Part shown: positions 12,375 through 24,345 of the stretch, one piece after another
How positions within the stretch are numbered: the first letter of the stretch is position 1
Layout of the letters: the number at the start of each line of letters is the position of its first letter
Assembly: GCA_009760855.2 (NCBI GenBank)
Contig: WPIO01000001.1
Span: forward strand, 5,350,001 to 5,414,000
From: Cristatella mucedo
Lineage: Eukaryota > Bryozoa > Phylactolaemata > Cristatellidae
Length of the DNA: 64,000 nucleotides
Direction: 5' to 3'
The notes under the pieces: model-generated
Databases searched by the model: none
Seen by the model: the letters and a program-made list of their open reading frames with translations, nothing else
What the model was told of the DNA's origin: nothing
Position numbers and translations under genes: made by a program

Positions 12375-12475
12375 GACACCGCTGCACCGTAATGCCACGT
12401 GACAGAAGGATGCCATCTTGCCACGTGACAGAAGGATGCCATCTTGCCGAGTGACAGATGGACTTTCTCGTTCTA
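12375..12475 (-). promoter_or_regulatory. Promoter-like module with a 26-bp tandem duplication
   Basis: Two perfect 26-base units (12395-12420 and 12421-12446) each hold a CACGTG E-box and, on the minus strand, CAAGATGGC. The flanks (gaagacaccg.., ctttctcgttctaattag) match the module upstream of UBE2J2 at 8750-8850. No gene downstream was identified. Confidence 0.4.
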
Positions 12476-13221
12476 ATTAGTAGAGATTGCAAGCCGCGCC
12501 AGCAACAAAACTGAATACAAACTAGTGAGGCTGAAAGGCAGTTCAATGCTTTCACTGGAGGATTTACAGTATTTAATTGTTAAGCATAGGGCATCTTTGA
12601 AGCTTAAAAATATCACAAAGGCACGAACCTTGCATCTATTGCACTATATTTAACAAGTCTGATTCCCACTTTTTCCTGATATAATTTGCTGATTGTTGCT
12701 GACTAAATCAGTATATGGGACAAAGCCTGATGGCAAAGTGCTGTCGAGGAAGTAGCTGCAGAGAACAAAAGGCATACTACCTGTTAAGAATAAGAATGTG
12801 CAAACAAAGATAGGCCTGCTAGAAGGTACCTTACAAGCATTTTGCTAGCAGGCAGAAGGAAAGTAGTACCAAAGTCTGTAGCACCAAAACTGTGCACCTA
12901 AGGCTGCCAGCATGCTTTTGCCTTCGACAGCAAATGGAGAGGAATGTGAGGGTCGATACATAGTAGGGCTATAATTCGACTCGTAGAGACAACTCCTGCC
13001 AAACTCAGAGAGAGAGAGATGACCCATTAAGACACATGGGCCAGATTTGCATGAGAGCAAATCAAAGCACGGCCGAAAGCCATGGAGAATGACTCATGGA
13101 ATGCAATGGCTGTGCTGAGACATGCATGACAAGATCAAACAGGAATTCTAATAATGTGGCCGTCTTGGTGGTATAAGCCGAGGGCATACTGAGCAACTCA
13201 AGTAACTCAGTAGGGACGTCC
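12476..13221. other. No feature recognised
   Basis: Only short frames and an AGAG stretch near 13005. Confidence 0.6.
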
Positions 13222-13698
13222 TCGCTATGTAATGTAATGTATCTCCGTCTGTAACTCCACAAAGTCATAAAGACTATGTGGGTGTTACGCAGGAGAGTTT
13301 TGTATAGCCCACTCATAGCCTAAGCAGCTATCAGTGGGCTATATATTCGGTTAAGCATTCGGTAGCCAACAGACTTCGTCTCACGCAACAAAGAGAAAGT
13401 GGGAAGCATAGCAGAGTTAGGAGAGCAGTTGAGGTAGTGAGTAGCATGGAAGTAGCAGCTCAGGACCGCTGAAAAAGATGAGCCATAATCGGCAGCAAGA
13501 GAGTAGTTGTCGTTGCATGAGAATTGTGGAAGCGAGTTCCACAGTCAAAGACCTGCAGAGCTAAGTAAAGCTTCTGTCGCCAACAGTCTTTAAGTGGAGG
13601 AATGGAACTTGTGGGTCAGAGCAAGAACTTCACTCTGTATCCGTTGCTCAACCGGCAACCATCCTAGCTCTTTCAGCAAAGGAGACACGTGCTCAAAC
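13222..13698 (-). mobile_element. LINE A 3' fragment
   Basis: Read on the minus strand, it runs from the tail (ACAGACGGAGATACATTACATTACAT) back to the SPLLKELG..PVEQRI region. It carries stops and small indels. The repeated TACAT unit shows the tail type of this family. Confidence 0.85.
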
Positions 13699-14002
13699 CG
13701 CTTAAAGTCTTATAAATCTGCTTAGACTGGCAGGAATTCAGCTTTCGGATGAAAAAAGAAGCCCTGGCTTTTTTAAGCTTCCGGGTGTAAACTCGAAGGA
13801 AGTCTTTGAAGTTGACTAGATCTGCACCAGACCCCGATTTCTCGAAACGACGTTCTAGCCTGCGCTTAACCCGGAGCAGTACTGTATGTACTGTCCACCT
13901 ATCCACTCCTCAAATCAGTAATGGATACACCTTGTGAGAACATCTCTCAAAGACTCATTATTACCACGACTCAAAAAAGGCTGCCAATAACAAAGCTGTA
14001 CT

Positions 14003-14522
14003 GTAATGTACATATATCTGTAACTCCACAGCGTTTAGGCTCTTGTTACACTTGAGTCTTCTATAGCATACTAAAAGCCTAAACGGCTTTTGGTTTACTC
14101 ACGGTAGCCAACAGTTTTACCTCGTGCAGCAAAGAGAAAGTAAGACGAATGGCCGAGTCTGGTACACAGTTAAGAGGCAAATAGCATGGAAGTAGCAGTG
14201 CAGAATGGTTGGACAGGATATGCCACAGCCGGCAGCAGGAGAGATGTAGCATAAGAGTCGAGGAGGAAAGTACCGCCATCTAGGATCTGCCACGCAAAAG
14301 CTTCACCACCAACAGCCTTTAAGCGGCGGAATGGAACAGCTGATTTCTTGTCCATAGAGGGACCTAAGTGTTCGAGGCAGAAAATAATGCAGCAGTTCAG
14401 CTGGGTATGTACTAGCCAAGCCAGGATGGCCTCGTGGGTCAGAGGAAGAATATTGCTCTTTATCCACTGATCGACCGGGAGCCATCGTAGTACTTTCAGC
14501 AAAGGAGACACGTGGCCGAATC
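14003..14522 (-). mobile_element. LINE A 3' fragment
   Basis: The minus strand encodes a decayed HVSPLLKVLRWLPVDQWI..LTHEA and, further on, the FSAVL-like end. Several frameshifts are visible. It lies head to head with the next fragment. Confidence 0.8.
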
Positions 14523-14536
14523 TGTGATTTGTCGAC

Positions 14537-14745
14537 TAACCATGGAATGCAGTACATACTCACTTCCTCGACTGCCCTCATGACTCAGCTATGCTTCTGA
14601 CTTTCTTTTTGCAGTGTGAGATTAAGTCTGTTGGCCACCGCATGCCTAACCGAAAGCCACTTAGGCTTTGAGTGTGGTAAAGAAAACTCGCCTGCTTAAC
14701 AATAACTTAATCTTTGTGGCTTTATGAAGTTATAAACAGTGATAC
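14537..14745 (+). mobile_element. LINE A 3' fragment
   Basis: This plus-strand 3' end (tacatactcacttcctcgac.., cttaggctttgagtgtgg.., tgatacatta) is about as diverged as the adjacent inverted fragment. Confidence 0.75.
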
Positions 14746-15326
14746 ATTAAATTATATTATAATTTTCGATAAGTGCATTTTGTGACCGTACTATACAGTA
14801 CTATACAAACATGTTAACTAATCGTACCAGTTCGATATACATGCATGTGTTCATGATTTACTTAGGCTTAAAATCAACCGCAGCAACGTGGGTAGGTCAC
14901 ACCACAAGGCTCAGAAACTGATGTACATGTCAATGCTAGCTCTAACAAAGGGACACAGGTTTGGAGGAGTAACTGGCAACAAGCTACTGTGACGATGAAG
15001 TCCAGCCAACCGGAGATTGCCTGCATTCAGAATTTTCGATAAGGGTAGCCAGGAACTCGGTGCCGATCCAAGTTGACAAAGTGAAAGACAGCACGACACC
15101 TGTGCTTGAGCACTGTTTCATGCAAACACTTAAGTCGCAAAAAATCGTCGACGTATGGCCGAAGCTGCTGGGCTGCAAAGTCGTTCGGGTAATACCTGCG
15201 GTTTTTACGATGCCAGACATAGTAAATCTATGAGAAGTCTGCAAACATATTTACTGACGTTAGCAAAAACAAACGAATATGCTGCTGGTATGAATGCATT
15301 TAGTGTAACACTGCCCCATGACGGTT

Positions 15327-15327
<1 letters not shown>

Positions 15328-15358
<31 letters not shown>
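15328..15358. repeat. TA microsatellite
   Basis: About 15 TA units at the tail of a minus-strand SINE. Confidence 0.95.
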
Positions 15359-15361
<3 letters not shown>

Positions 15362-15492
15362 CAATTGTATAGCGCCCTAAGAGAACTTAATCACTATTCA
15401 GGCGCTTCACATGTGCCTCGGGGCTCGAGCCCACGACCTCAGCCAGACCTTGGTCGGGGCGAGCACCTTAACCGCTGGACCAAACCATCTCA
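15355..15492 (-). mobile_element. tRNA-derived SINE
   Basis: Nearly identical to the copy at 3890-4024. TA repeats lie at its tail side and a LINE B copy begins at its head. Confidence 0.88.
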
Positions 15493-16672
15493 CTTGCTGC
15501 ATGCATTGATGACATCCGCACATGGATGGCAGCAAATTTTCTAAAACTAAACGATGACAAAACTAACTTACTAGTTATGGGCAAACCCAGTGTGATTCAG
15601 AAATTGGAAAGGCTGACTTTCAAAATTGGCTCTGCCAGCATATCTCCAGTTGAATCAGCTCGAAATCTAGGTGTCATATTCCAAAGCGACCTCCGAGCTG
15701 GTTTGGTCTAGCGGTTAAGGTGCTTGCCCCGACCAAGGTCGTGGGCTCGAGCCCCGAGGCATATGTGAAGCGCCTGAATAGAGATTAAGTTCTCTTGGGG
15801 CGCTATATAAATGAATTATATTTTTCATATTCCAAAGCGACCTCTCGTTAGACGACCATATCAGCTCCACAGTCAAATCCGCCTATTTTCAGCTTCATAA
15901 CATTGCTAAAATTCGGGCTTGTTTAGATAAAGATACCACATCCAAGTTAGTTCATGCATTCGTGACATCCCGTCTCGACTTCTGCAACTCACTGCTTACT
16001 GGCCTACCAGCATGTGCGATCAGGCGATTGCAGCTTGTGCAAAACTCTGCAGCTAGGCATGTCTGTCGTGAGCGTCGCAGTTGCCACATTACTCCACTTC
16101 TCGCCGACCTGCACTGGCTACCAGTCAAGCAACGGATTGACTTCAAGGTTTTGTCGCTCACTTTTAGGTCCCTTCATTCTATGGCTCCAGCCTATCTGTC
16201 AGATATACTACCCCATCAGGCCAAGCATCGTACCACCCGCTTTTCGGAATCCAAAAGTCTAGAAACACCTCATACAAACCTTAAATCCTTTGGAGACCGT
16301 GCATTTAGTTCATATGCTCCCAAAGCCTGGAACTCCCTCCCGACCTGCGTCAAAACATCCCCTGACCTTACCACATTTAAAAGGAACCTAAAAACACACC
16401 TATTTAGGACAGCATTTAGTGGGTCCCTGTGATTCGTCTTTGATGTGCTTATGCGTGCTGACACTGTGCATGCTGCCACTAACCACATTTGCATGCTGAC
16501 CCTGTGCATGTCACCCCTAACCATATTATTCATTTTGTTTGTTTTTCAAGCATGATTTTACTTACTATTCTATTGCATATCACTTTGCAGCAAACGTAAA
16601 GCGCCTAGAAAGAGATTCAGTTCTCTGAGGGCGCTTTATCAAGTGCAATATTATTATTATTATTATTATCTG
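15493..16672 (+). mobile_element. LINE B copy interrupted by a SINE
   Basis: The open part starts at the SLAACIDDI equivalent and includes FLKLNDDKTNLLVMGKPS, then the SINE at 15694-15825, then FVTSRLDFCNSLLTGLP, HWLPVKQRIDFKVLSLTFRS and APKAWNSLPTC (long open frame to 16432). The tail hairpin at 16597-16640 is followed by ATT repeats. This is one of the least decayed copies. Confidence 0.92.
15694..15825 (+). mobile_element. tRNA-derived SINE with a perfect 19-bp target-site duplication
   Basis: Seen: the A-box-like TGGTCTAGCGG near 15705 and the B-box-like GGCTCGAGCCC near 15750, followed by a tail (gcgcctgaatagagattaagttctcttggggcgctatataaatg) that repeats the LINE B hairpin. The 19 bases CATATTCCAAAGCGACCTC occur at both ends (15675-15693 and 15826-15844), so the element landed in LINE B by target-primed reverse transcription. 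The A and B boxes would drive RNA polymerase III transcription. Confidence 0.93.
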
Positions 16673-17654
16673 GCAAGGCATAAAGGCCGGATGCTTTAGA
16701 GTTGTCATTTCTTTTGTGGTAGCACACTTCACAGAGCTTGACTTTTACTGAACAGGTCGGCTATTAGTGTAAGCCGAGCACTTCGCCTCAGCTGCCTGTT
16801 TATATTGCTCCATAGCGGTTCTAAGGGGTGACTTGAGTGGCTCAGGGAGTGGCTGAACCTTGCCATCTGCACCAAACAAGGATTCGTGAGCACAAGTACT
16901 TGACTGGCCTGGCCGTGAGCATTGGTGCTTATCTTGCTGCCGAATGTAACGATCCCCAAGCAGAGTGTCTAAGCGTTGAAATCTAACTTGCTCAACAAAA
17001 AGTAACTTAAGTAAAGTATTTTTTGATAAGGTGATTATAATTATTTTCTATAAAGACAACCAAGGCTATACACGCACAAGTTGGAACTGACATCAATAGG
17101 TCAGACTATTCCTTACAACCTCATGTAATCACTGGGAACTGGCTCGGTCAGCTTTTCATATGTGTGCAGAGTTAAGTAGTCCCACGGCTTCGTAAGCCAA
17201 CCAAAAAGCTACTCGGCAGAGGACTAGATATACTTCTTGGCTCCAAACTGTCCGACAGATGCTCCATAGGTTGAGGCTGGGCGACTGGTTCGGAGGGGGT
17301 GGCCGACTAGGTCTTGAACACCTGAGTCTGCAAAGAATTGCTTTTTCACCATTGCTGTAAGCTAAGGTAATTATCCACTTATTAAACATAGCCCTCACTC
17401 ACAAGAGTTCTACAAGACAGCAACTCATTTCGGGAGTCTATGAACTTGCTTCTATCAATCGATAATGCCGTTGATGCCGTGAATAGCTCCGATGCCAGAA
17501 GGCAAACACAACCAGACACTTCCACCAACATTAGAGAGTAGATCGTGAGCAGTCCGACTAGTACTCGTCACTTTCCCTACGGTTGACAAAAGCGCTCCCC
17601 ATCTCCATGGACAATTTATTTTCATTGGTCCATAGGGCACGACTCCAGTCATCT
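16673..17654. other. No feature recognised
   Basis: Short unrelated frames only. Confidence 0.6.
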
Positions 17655-18148
17655 GTCGCTCACTTTTAGGTCCCTTCATTCTCTGGCTGTGAACTACCTA
17701 TCAGATCTACTGCTCCCCCACCGGGCTAAGCATCGTATGCACCACCCGATTTTCTTAATCAAATCGTTTAGCTATACATCCTACAAACCTCAAATCCTTT
17801 GGAGGCCGTGCCTTTAGTTCGTATGCTCCCACAGCCTGGAACTCACTTCCGATTGGCGCCACGACATCCTCTGACTTGACAGCATTTAAAAAGAAGCTTA
17901 ATCGCACATCTGTTTATCACAACATTTAGTGGATCCATGCGACTCATCCTTTGTGTGCTTATGCGTGCTGACACTGTGCATGCTGCCACTAACCAAATTT
18001 GCATGTTGATCCTTTGCATGTCACCTCTAACCATGTTCTGATTGTTGACATTGTGCATGCAACAACTAATCATTCGATCATGTTTCCTTTAAAGCATTTG
18101 TAAAGTGCCTAGGGTGCTATACAAACGTATTACTACTATTACCTAAAC
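17655..18148 (+). mobile_element. LINE B 3' fragment
   Basis: It starts in the SLTFRSLHSLA region and ends at a shortened tail (aaagtgcctagggtgctatacaaacgtattactactatta). Confidence 0.8.
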
Positions 18149-18264
18149 TGGGGTTTTTTCTCCATTACCAGGATACATGGGTACTCTTCGACAGCATGTT
18201 GGCAACACCCAGATGTAACAGCTATACAGGCTATATTGGACAACCGGCTCATTTTCGTAGACCA

Positions 18265-18700
18265 TAGTGACTCAAAATGATATACACATATCTCCAGTCT
18301 TGTCTGTCAACTTTCAGCTACTAACATTTAAAACATTCGGGCTTGCTTAGACAAGCATACCACATCCAAGCTGGCCCAAACATGAGTGACATCCGTTCTC
18401 GACTACTGTAACTTGCAGACCTTCTGGCCAGTGCAGTAAGAGGCATACAGTCAGTGCAAAACTTTGCAGCTAGGTCCGTATATTGAGTATGTCCCAATTT
18501 CCACAGCCCACCACTTCTTGCCGATCTGCAACGGCTGCCTATACGGCTCCCTATCCCACTGTATGAATTCAAGTTTGTATCCCTCACTTTTAGCTCCCAT
18601 CATTCTCATGCTCCGGCCAATTTATCCGAACTACCTCCCGATAAAGCTAGGCATCGTATAATTAAGTTCTCTTACGGTGAAATATAAATAGCTTGTTAAT
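18265..18700 (+). mobile_element. LINE B fragment, decayed
   Basis: Matches to the QSVQNFAARS and PLLADLQRLP-like regions and a tail (ttaagttctcttacggtgaaatataaat). It meets the next, inverted copy tail to tail through shared TAA repeats. Confidence 0.7.
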
Positions 18701-19015
18701 AATAATAATATATTTGACAAAGCACCATCAGAGAACTCAATCTCTTTCTAGGTGCTCTACATTTGCTGCAAATGATGCACGATCGAGTGGTTAGTGGCAG
18801 GCAGCATGCCCAATAAACAAGAATAACATGGTTAGGGTGACATGTACAGGGTCAGCATGCAAGTATGGTTAATGGCAGCATGCAACAGTGCCAGGATGCA
18901 TAATCACATACAGGACGTATCACAGGCACCCATTAAATGCTGTGCTAAATAGATCAATTTTTAGTTTCTTTTAAATGTGGTTAAGTCGGGTTTTTATATG
19001 GTCAAGTGGAGATGT
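18697..19015 (-). mobile_element. LINE B 3' fragment
   Basis: The minus strand begins with TTA repeats, then the tail hairpin (gacaaagcaccatcagagaactcaatctctttctaggtgctc) and the untranslated region up to the DLTTFKRN-like codons near 18980. Confidence 0.85.
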
Positions 19016-19019
19016 TCAG

Positions 19020-19098
19020 ACGCAAATCGGGCTTGAGCTCACGACCCCGGTCGTCAAAAGCAAGCACCGGTCCCTTGAGCCAAACCAGGTGTCATTAT
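19020..19098 (-). repeat. SINE head fragment
   Basis: gggcttgagctcacgaccccggtcgtcaaaagcaagcaccggtcccttgagccaaaccagg is the tRNA half of the SINE with no tail. Confidence 0.65.
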
Positions 19099-19667
19099 AT
19101 GCCTTACTTCGAATTAAGAAGTCGGCCTACAGCCACTTCCAACCATTCATATGCCAAAGCAGGCGCGATGATGCATATCATGCATTCCTGTGTACAGTCA
19201 AGCACACGAGGTCACTGTAAATTGAACTCGGCTGGTTGGCTGCATAGAGACGTTTGTGTGGGCCAAATACTAAGAGCATGTGGTGCTCCACATGGAAGCA
19301 ATGCAGTGCTTAGCTGTGCATGCCGAAAGCACAGTGGCACATGGGTACCACACAGAGTAGGCAAAACAGTGTTCAACAGATAAATAAGAGGTCGGTGCAG
19401 CTGGCAAACGGTTGGGAAGAGGTCCTCAATGTGGCTTGTTGGACGACCAGTTCACAGCAGGGCAAAAAGAACAATCTAAAGCAAGCCAGCCCTCATATAG
19501 TAAGCAATAATATACATAAAGCAACGACAAGCAGCCACTCAAGGCCAATGCATAAATGCAGCATAGCTGACCTAGCCAGAACCAAAGAAACAAATCACAG
19601 CGTGCCTCAACAGCACCAGCAGTAGGACGCAGAATGTGGCATAATGGTTTATAATTCATGTGCATCG

Positions 19668-19755
19668 AAAGCTGCTGAGGCTTTCAGTGCCTTATAGAAA
19701 GCTCGCCAGCATAACACCCATTTAGTCTCTATCTTTGTGCACTTGAAGATGAAAA
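19668..19755 (+). mobile_element. LINE A 3' terminal fragment, degenerate
   Basis: A short match to the untranslated end: gaaagctcgccagcataacacccat then a diverged remainder. Confidence 0.5.
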
Positions 19756-21710
19756 TACAGTTCGATTACTACTAATTAGTAGTTACTATGCACAAGATGG
19801 GGCGAACACTGGTTTTTTTTTACAAACGTGAAACAACGAAGCACCATCGACAAGGCGTTGGCTGCCAAAGGCACCCAGCACCCATGAATACCTGCGTGCT
19901 GCCACGTTTGGGTACGGTCAAGGATGGCACAAGCGGCATGGCATACACTAACTGTTGGCAGATCACTAATGCTCCATGATCCTACTTGGCAAATTAACAA
20001 TACTGAACCAAGCACGTCGAACAGCAAGAGATTACAAAACGGCTGGAATAAATCACAGGTTCATACAGTCAAGAACTGGTATCTATCGCAAAAAGCAGCT
20101 GCGGAAGTACCTCAAGGTTCCACACGAATAGAGACTGCGATAACTGAAAGAAAAGACTATTGGAAAAGTAATTGCACATACGTCAGGCCTTAAGAGATGC
20201 TACGGAACTGTCGCTATGGGTACACAATTAGTAGTTACTGATTTAAATCCACCCAAAAGATTTACTGTTAGCAGGTACATATAATTGCTAAGACGTCGAA
20301 GCTAATTAGTAGCGCTACTATGCTCAACATCAATAATCACCAGTTTCCCACATCGATCGGCTTAACCTGTGGCCATTCATAAACGAGAGGATGCCGGATA
20401 AGCAACCGTTCCAGACTACTGAAAGTCCACGCCCGTTCCTCATCTATACCACAGGCACACACATATCCATGCATCACATGCTTGGCTGCGTGACGTGGAA
20501 TCTAATGGCTTCCGACTAATTTTATGCAATCTGCAGAAGATGAAAGCTGAGCTAGAAGCTCAGCCAACGAAGTACTTCTTCTGCTGCTGCGCGGCACAAG
20601 TTGTAGCACAAACAATTTTGTGACCGTCGCGACACCACTCGCCGATTACGGAAAAATGGACAGACGGTAAATAGCATTGCAGATTACTTTCGTCATCTAT
20701 CCAACCGCAGCCCCCCCCCTCAAGGAACCAGGCCGCCGACACACGCGACAATCTGTAGACTCCCAATCCAACACGGGCCAGGGCCCTCTGCCGCACTCGG
20801 CGAAAAATCATCCCATGAGATGGCACCTATAATGATAGCACGACGCGTTTGCAAGAATATGGCCTCTGCGCCACGGCATTTCGACTGAATGAATGCACTT
20901 TAAGGATACGCCACAGCGGATTTGAGAGAATACTTCACGAGGCACGCCGCCAAGAGCCAGGTTGCCAGACGGAGCCTATTCGAATCGCGGAGAGCGGAGT
21001 ACAAACCAGCTCACCCCACGCGGAGCTAACGGCACCCGTGAATAAGCACGGTAAGTTGAAGGGCAAATGGGGACGCCGCGCAAGCAGCCCATTTTAAGAG
21101 GCTCTCCGAAACCTACTAGATGCTGGGTGACGACGCAGCGCCGTCGTGTATACCATGACGAACGGTGAGCACACAATCCTTTAAAAAAATATTCAGAAAA
21201 CAACAAGCAAGGTCAAGTGATAATGCAAGCAGCGCGCACACCTCAAAAGCTGTGCCTACTTCGTGACCCAACGGAGTGCTGGTCTAGGGCTTCACCTAGC
21301 GGTTACAGCGCGAGACTTCCTGTTACAGCGCACTGACAACATATTGCTGACGTCACAGTAGGCGGGTCCGACTCTCACCAAGGTCAACGTTTCCGGCTTT
21401 CCCGCCCGGGATATTTGCGACCGCTTGGATCGTAACGTGACGCGTCTGCAGATTACGATGAGGGTGGCTGACACTTGAGATGCTGTCGTAAGAAAATATT
21501 GGGTTGGAGACGTAGTTTCCCTCTGCAATCATGCGTTGCTGTTCGCTGAGGCGACAATGAGGGTGTGCGAGCGCGAGCCCTGGAGCAAACCGGTTTTCAG
21601 GCAATGTCGCCTTTTTCACGAAAACCTGCAAACTGGCGGTAAACTTCCGACCGCGCTTCAGCGTATATAATTTTCAGAAAGATTTGTTATGCTCCTTTAA
21701 CTTTAAAACG
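19756..21710. other. No feature recognised
   Basis: A minus-strand frame at 20560-20826 and one at 20976-21206 show no known domain; G+C rises after 20700. Confidence 0.6.
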
Positions 21711-21995
21711 CGCAGTGGAGCTGTTGTGTGCGCCTGCGGCTTCTGCTGTAATTAGCCAAGCGCCTGACACTGACGTACATGCCTCACCTGTGGCCAATAG
21801 TTAAGCCATTGAAGCTGTGCAGCGTCGGGCCACTAATGCGGGTTATACTTCTTGTCGTCTGCTGCGATTGATTGGGCTCCCACATATGTGCCCGTTCAGA
21901 GGAATAAATGAGAGTCGTTTGCCCCGCAAATGCGCCCGCTGTTTCTCCGTGAGACTCCCACTAGAACAGCCGCCGCTGGAAACACCGTCGCGAAA
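21711..21995 (+). repeat. Dispersed repeat, solo-LTR-like
   Basis: Related to 50165-50490: both have tgttgtgtg..gcctgcgg, acatgtggccaatagttaagccatt or equivalent, ccactaatg..gttatattcttg-like text, an AATAAA (21902) and a gagactcc segment. TG start, polyadenylation signal and a short downstream part suggest a solo LTR, but no clear target duplication was found. Confidence 0.5.
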
Positions 21996-22033
21996 CAGAG
22001 CCGTTCGGGAGTAGTCGAGTTGTCCCGCTAGTG

Positions 22034-22215
22034 CAGCAGTTCTCATCCTGTGGGTCGCGACTCCTTTGGGGGTCGAACGACCCTTTCACAGGGGTCGCCT
22101 AAGACCATCAGACAATTCACATTTCCACATTGTGCACACTAATTTTATGGTGGGAGGTTGCCACAACATGAACTATATTAAAGGCTCGCGGCATTAATAA
22201 GGTTGAGAACCACGG
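22034..22215. mobile_element. SPIN-like hAT MITE
   Basis: The left end CAGCAGTTCTCATCCTGTGG, then gggtcgaacgaccctttcac and cgcctaagaccatc, and the right end ttgccacaacatgaac and GGTTGAGAACCACGG match the two ends of the SPIN family. No target duplication is recognisable, so it is older or was trimmed. Confidence 0.82.
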
Positions 22216-22589
22216 TGAAACGGCTCCGGCTTCGCGTGGTGGCGCTAGCCCAGCTGGAAATGGCTGTTAGTAGCGGAAGCCCGCATGGAAGAAGTCTCCT
22301 GACATGATTCACATTCATTGTTTGAGAATGCGTAGTGGCAATGGAATCAAGACAGCGATTTCTGAGTATTGCCTAATGCTAGACTTAAAAACACTCGAAT
22401 AAATTATTCGGGCAAACTGATCCGATTTCCGGTGGCTCCGAACGCGGGGTTTGGACTAGCACTAATCACGTCCTCTAGGTGCTAGCTCTACTAGCTCTAC
22501 GCGTGCTGGTAGGTTTCTGCTTCGCATTCGTGCTTAGTTCCAGCTTCGGTCTTTCTACTCGTAGGGAGTAGTTTACACGGCGTGTTCTC

Positions 22590-24345
22590 CATTTCTGTAT
22601 GCGATGTGGCTACCTTATAAGGTCAAGCAAAAAGAGCTCGTCTCCTGAAGACCCTATGCTATCATCTCTGTGGTCTTCACTGGTACGCCAACTTGGCCCT
22701 GCCATAACCGAGATTTTTAATACTTCCTTGGGAAAAGGGGTCGTCCCCAAGTCCTTCAAATCGGCAATCGTTCGACCCATACTTAAAAAGCCTGGATTAG
22801 ATATAGAGGTCCTTTCAAACTATCGCCCAGTTTTCCTTCTTCCTTTCTTGTCAAAGATTCTTGAAAAAGTTGTTGCTAAGCAGCTGGGTGAACATATTGA
22901 AAATAATGAAATGTCAGAAACATTTTAATCAGGGTTCAAAAGGCAGCACTCCACTGAAACTGCTCTCCTCCGTGTTAACAATGACATTCTACGTGGCAAC
23001 GACGACGGAAATGTCACTGCCCTAGCTCTGCTAGATCTGTCAGCTACCTTCGACACCATTGATCGCGATGTTCTACTTGAACGATTGAGAACAACGATCT
23101 GTCTGGCATGCGAAGCATTGGCGTGGTTTAAATCGTACTTGTCTGATCGTGTTCAATCCGTGTCATGGGGGTCTGGTCTCACACACGAGACGGGTCACCT
23201 GTGGAGTCTCACAGGGGTCCATACTCAGTCTCTTGCTGTTCTCCATTTATACTCAACCTCCAGGAAAAGTGATTAATGCCCGTGGAATGGGATATCACTT
23301 TTATGCTGACGATACTCAGCTGTATTTGTCATTCAAACCGTCGGAATCTGCTGCAGCAACTGAGAAACCGAATGCTTGTCTTGCCGATATTCGATCCTGG
23401 ATGTCGGAAGACTTCTTGAAATTAAATGACGATGAAACCGAACTGCTGCTCATAGGACACCTTAAGCGTGTGGCTGGATTAAAACGCTTTGCTCTTCGAA
23501 TAGGCGATGCTGTTGTGCGACCATCACCACGTGCTCGAAATTTTAGGTGTCGTTTTCGACAGCTGTCTCAATTTAATTTTAAAAGCTTCATTCAGAAGAC
23601 TGCTTGTGCAGCTAGCTATCACGTCCGATCCCTATCTAAAATAAGGAGCTGTCTTCCACAGTGGCTTGCAAAACATTTAACTAGCTCCTTAGTTCTGTCT
23701 CGGCTTGATTATTGTAATTCCTTTTTGGCTGGGCTACCAAAGAAAGCAACTAGGCCACTGCAGCTGACTATGAATATGGCTGCAAGGCTAGTCTTCAAGT
23801 CCCAGAGGTTTGAGCACGTGTCTCCTTTACTAAAAGAGCTAGGATGGATGCCGGTTGAGCAACGGATTCGGAGCAAAGTTTTTACGCTGACCCGCAAGGC
23901 CCCCCACGGCTTGGCTCCTTCGTACCTAGCTGAACTGCTGCATCAGTTTCAGCCTGTTCGCGTCCTCAGGTCCTGTGTGGACGATAAATTAGCTGTTCCA
24001 TTCCTCCACTTAAAGACCGTTGGCGACAGAAGCTTTAGCTATGCAGTTCCTAGACTGTGGAACTCGTTTCCACAATTCTTACGCAACGACAACTACTCTT
24101 CTGTTGCCGACTATAGCTCCTCCTTTTCAGCGGTCCTGAGCTGCTACTTACATGCTACTCACTACCTCAACTGCTCTCGTGGCTTTGCTATGCTTCCCAC
24201 TTTCTCTTTGTTGCGTGAGACAAAGTCTGTATGCTACCGAATGCTTAACAGAAAGCCGCTTAGGCTGTGAGTGGGCTATACAAAACTCTCTTGCGTAACA
24301 CCCAAATAGTCTTTATTACTTTGCGGAGTTACAGACGGATATAAA
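22590..24345 (+). mobile_element. LINE family A, best copy (L2/CR1-like reverse transcriptase)
   Basis: The copy is truncated at the 5' end and carries most of a reverse transcriptase plus the C-terminal region. Seen: PKSFKSAIVRPILKKPGLD and LSNYRPVFLLPFLSKILEK near 22750-22870, LLDLSATFDTIDRDVLLERL near 23030-23090, GVSQGSILSLLLFSIY near 23200, the catalytic YHFYADDTQLYLSF near 23295-23335, LDYCNSFLAGLP near 23705 and WMPVEQRIRSKVFTL near 23850. A frameshift near 23150-23200 and an early stop near 22926 disable it. No endonuclease domain is left. The 3' part (24110-24345) is the piece found as fragments elsewhere in the window and ends in GTTACAGACGGATATA. The clade call is from motif style. 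Confidence 0.9.
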
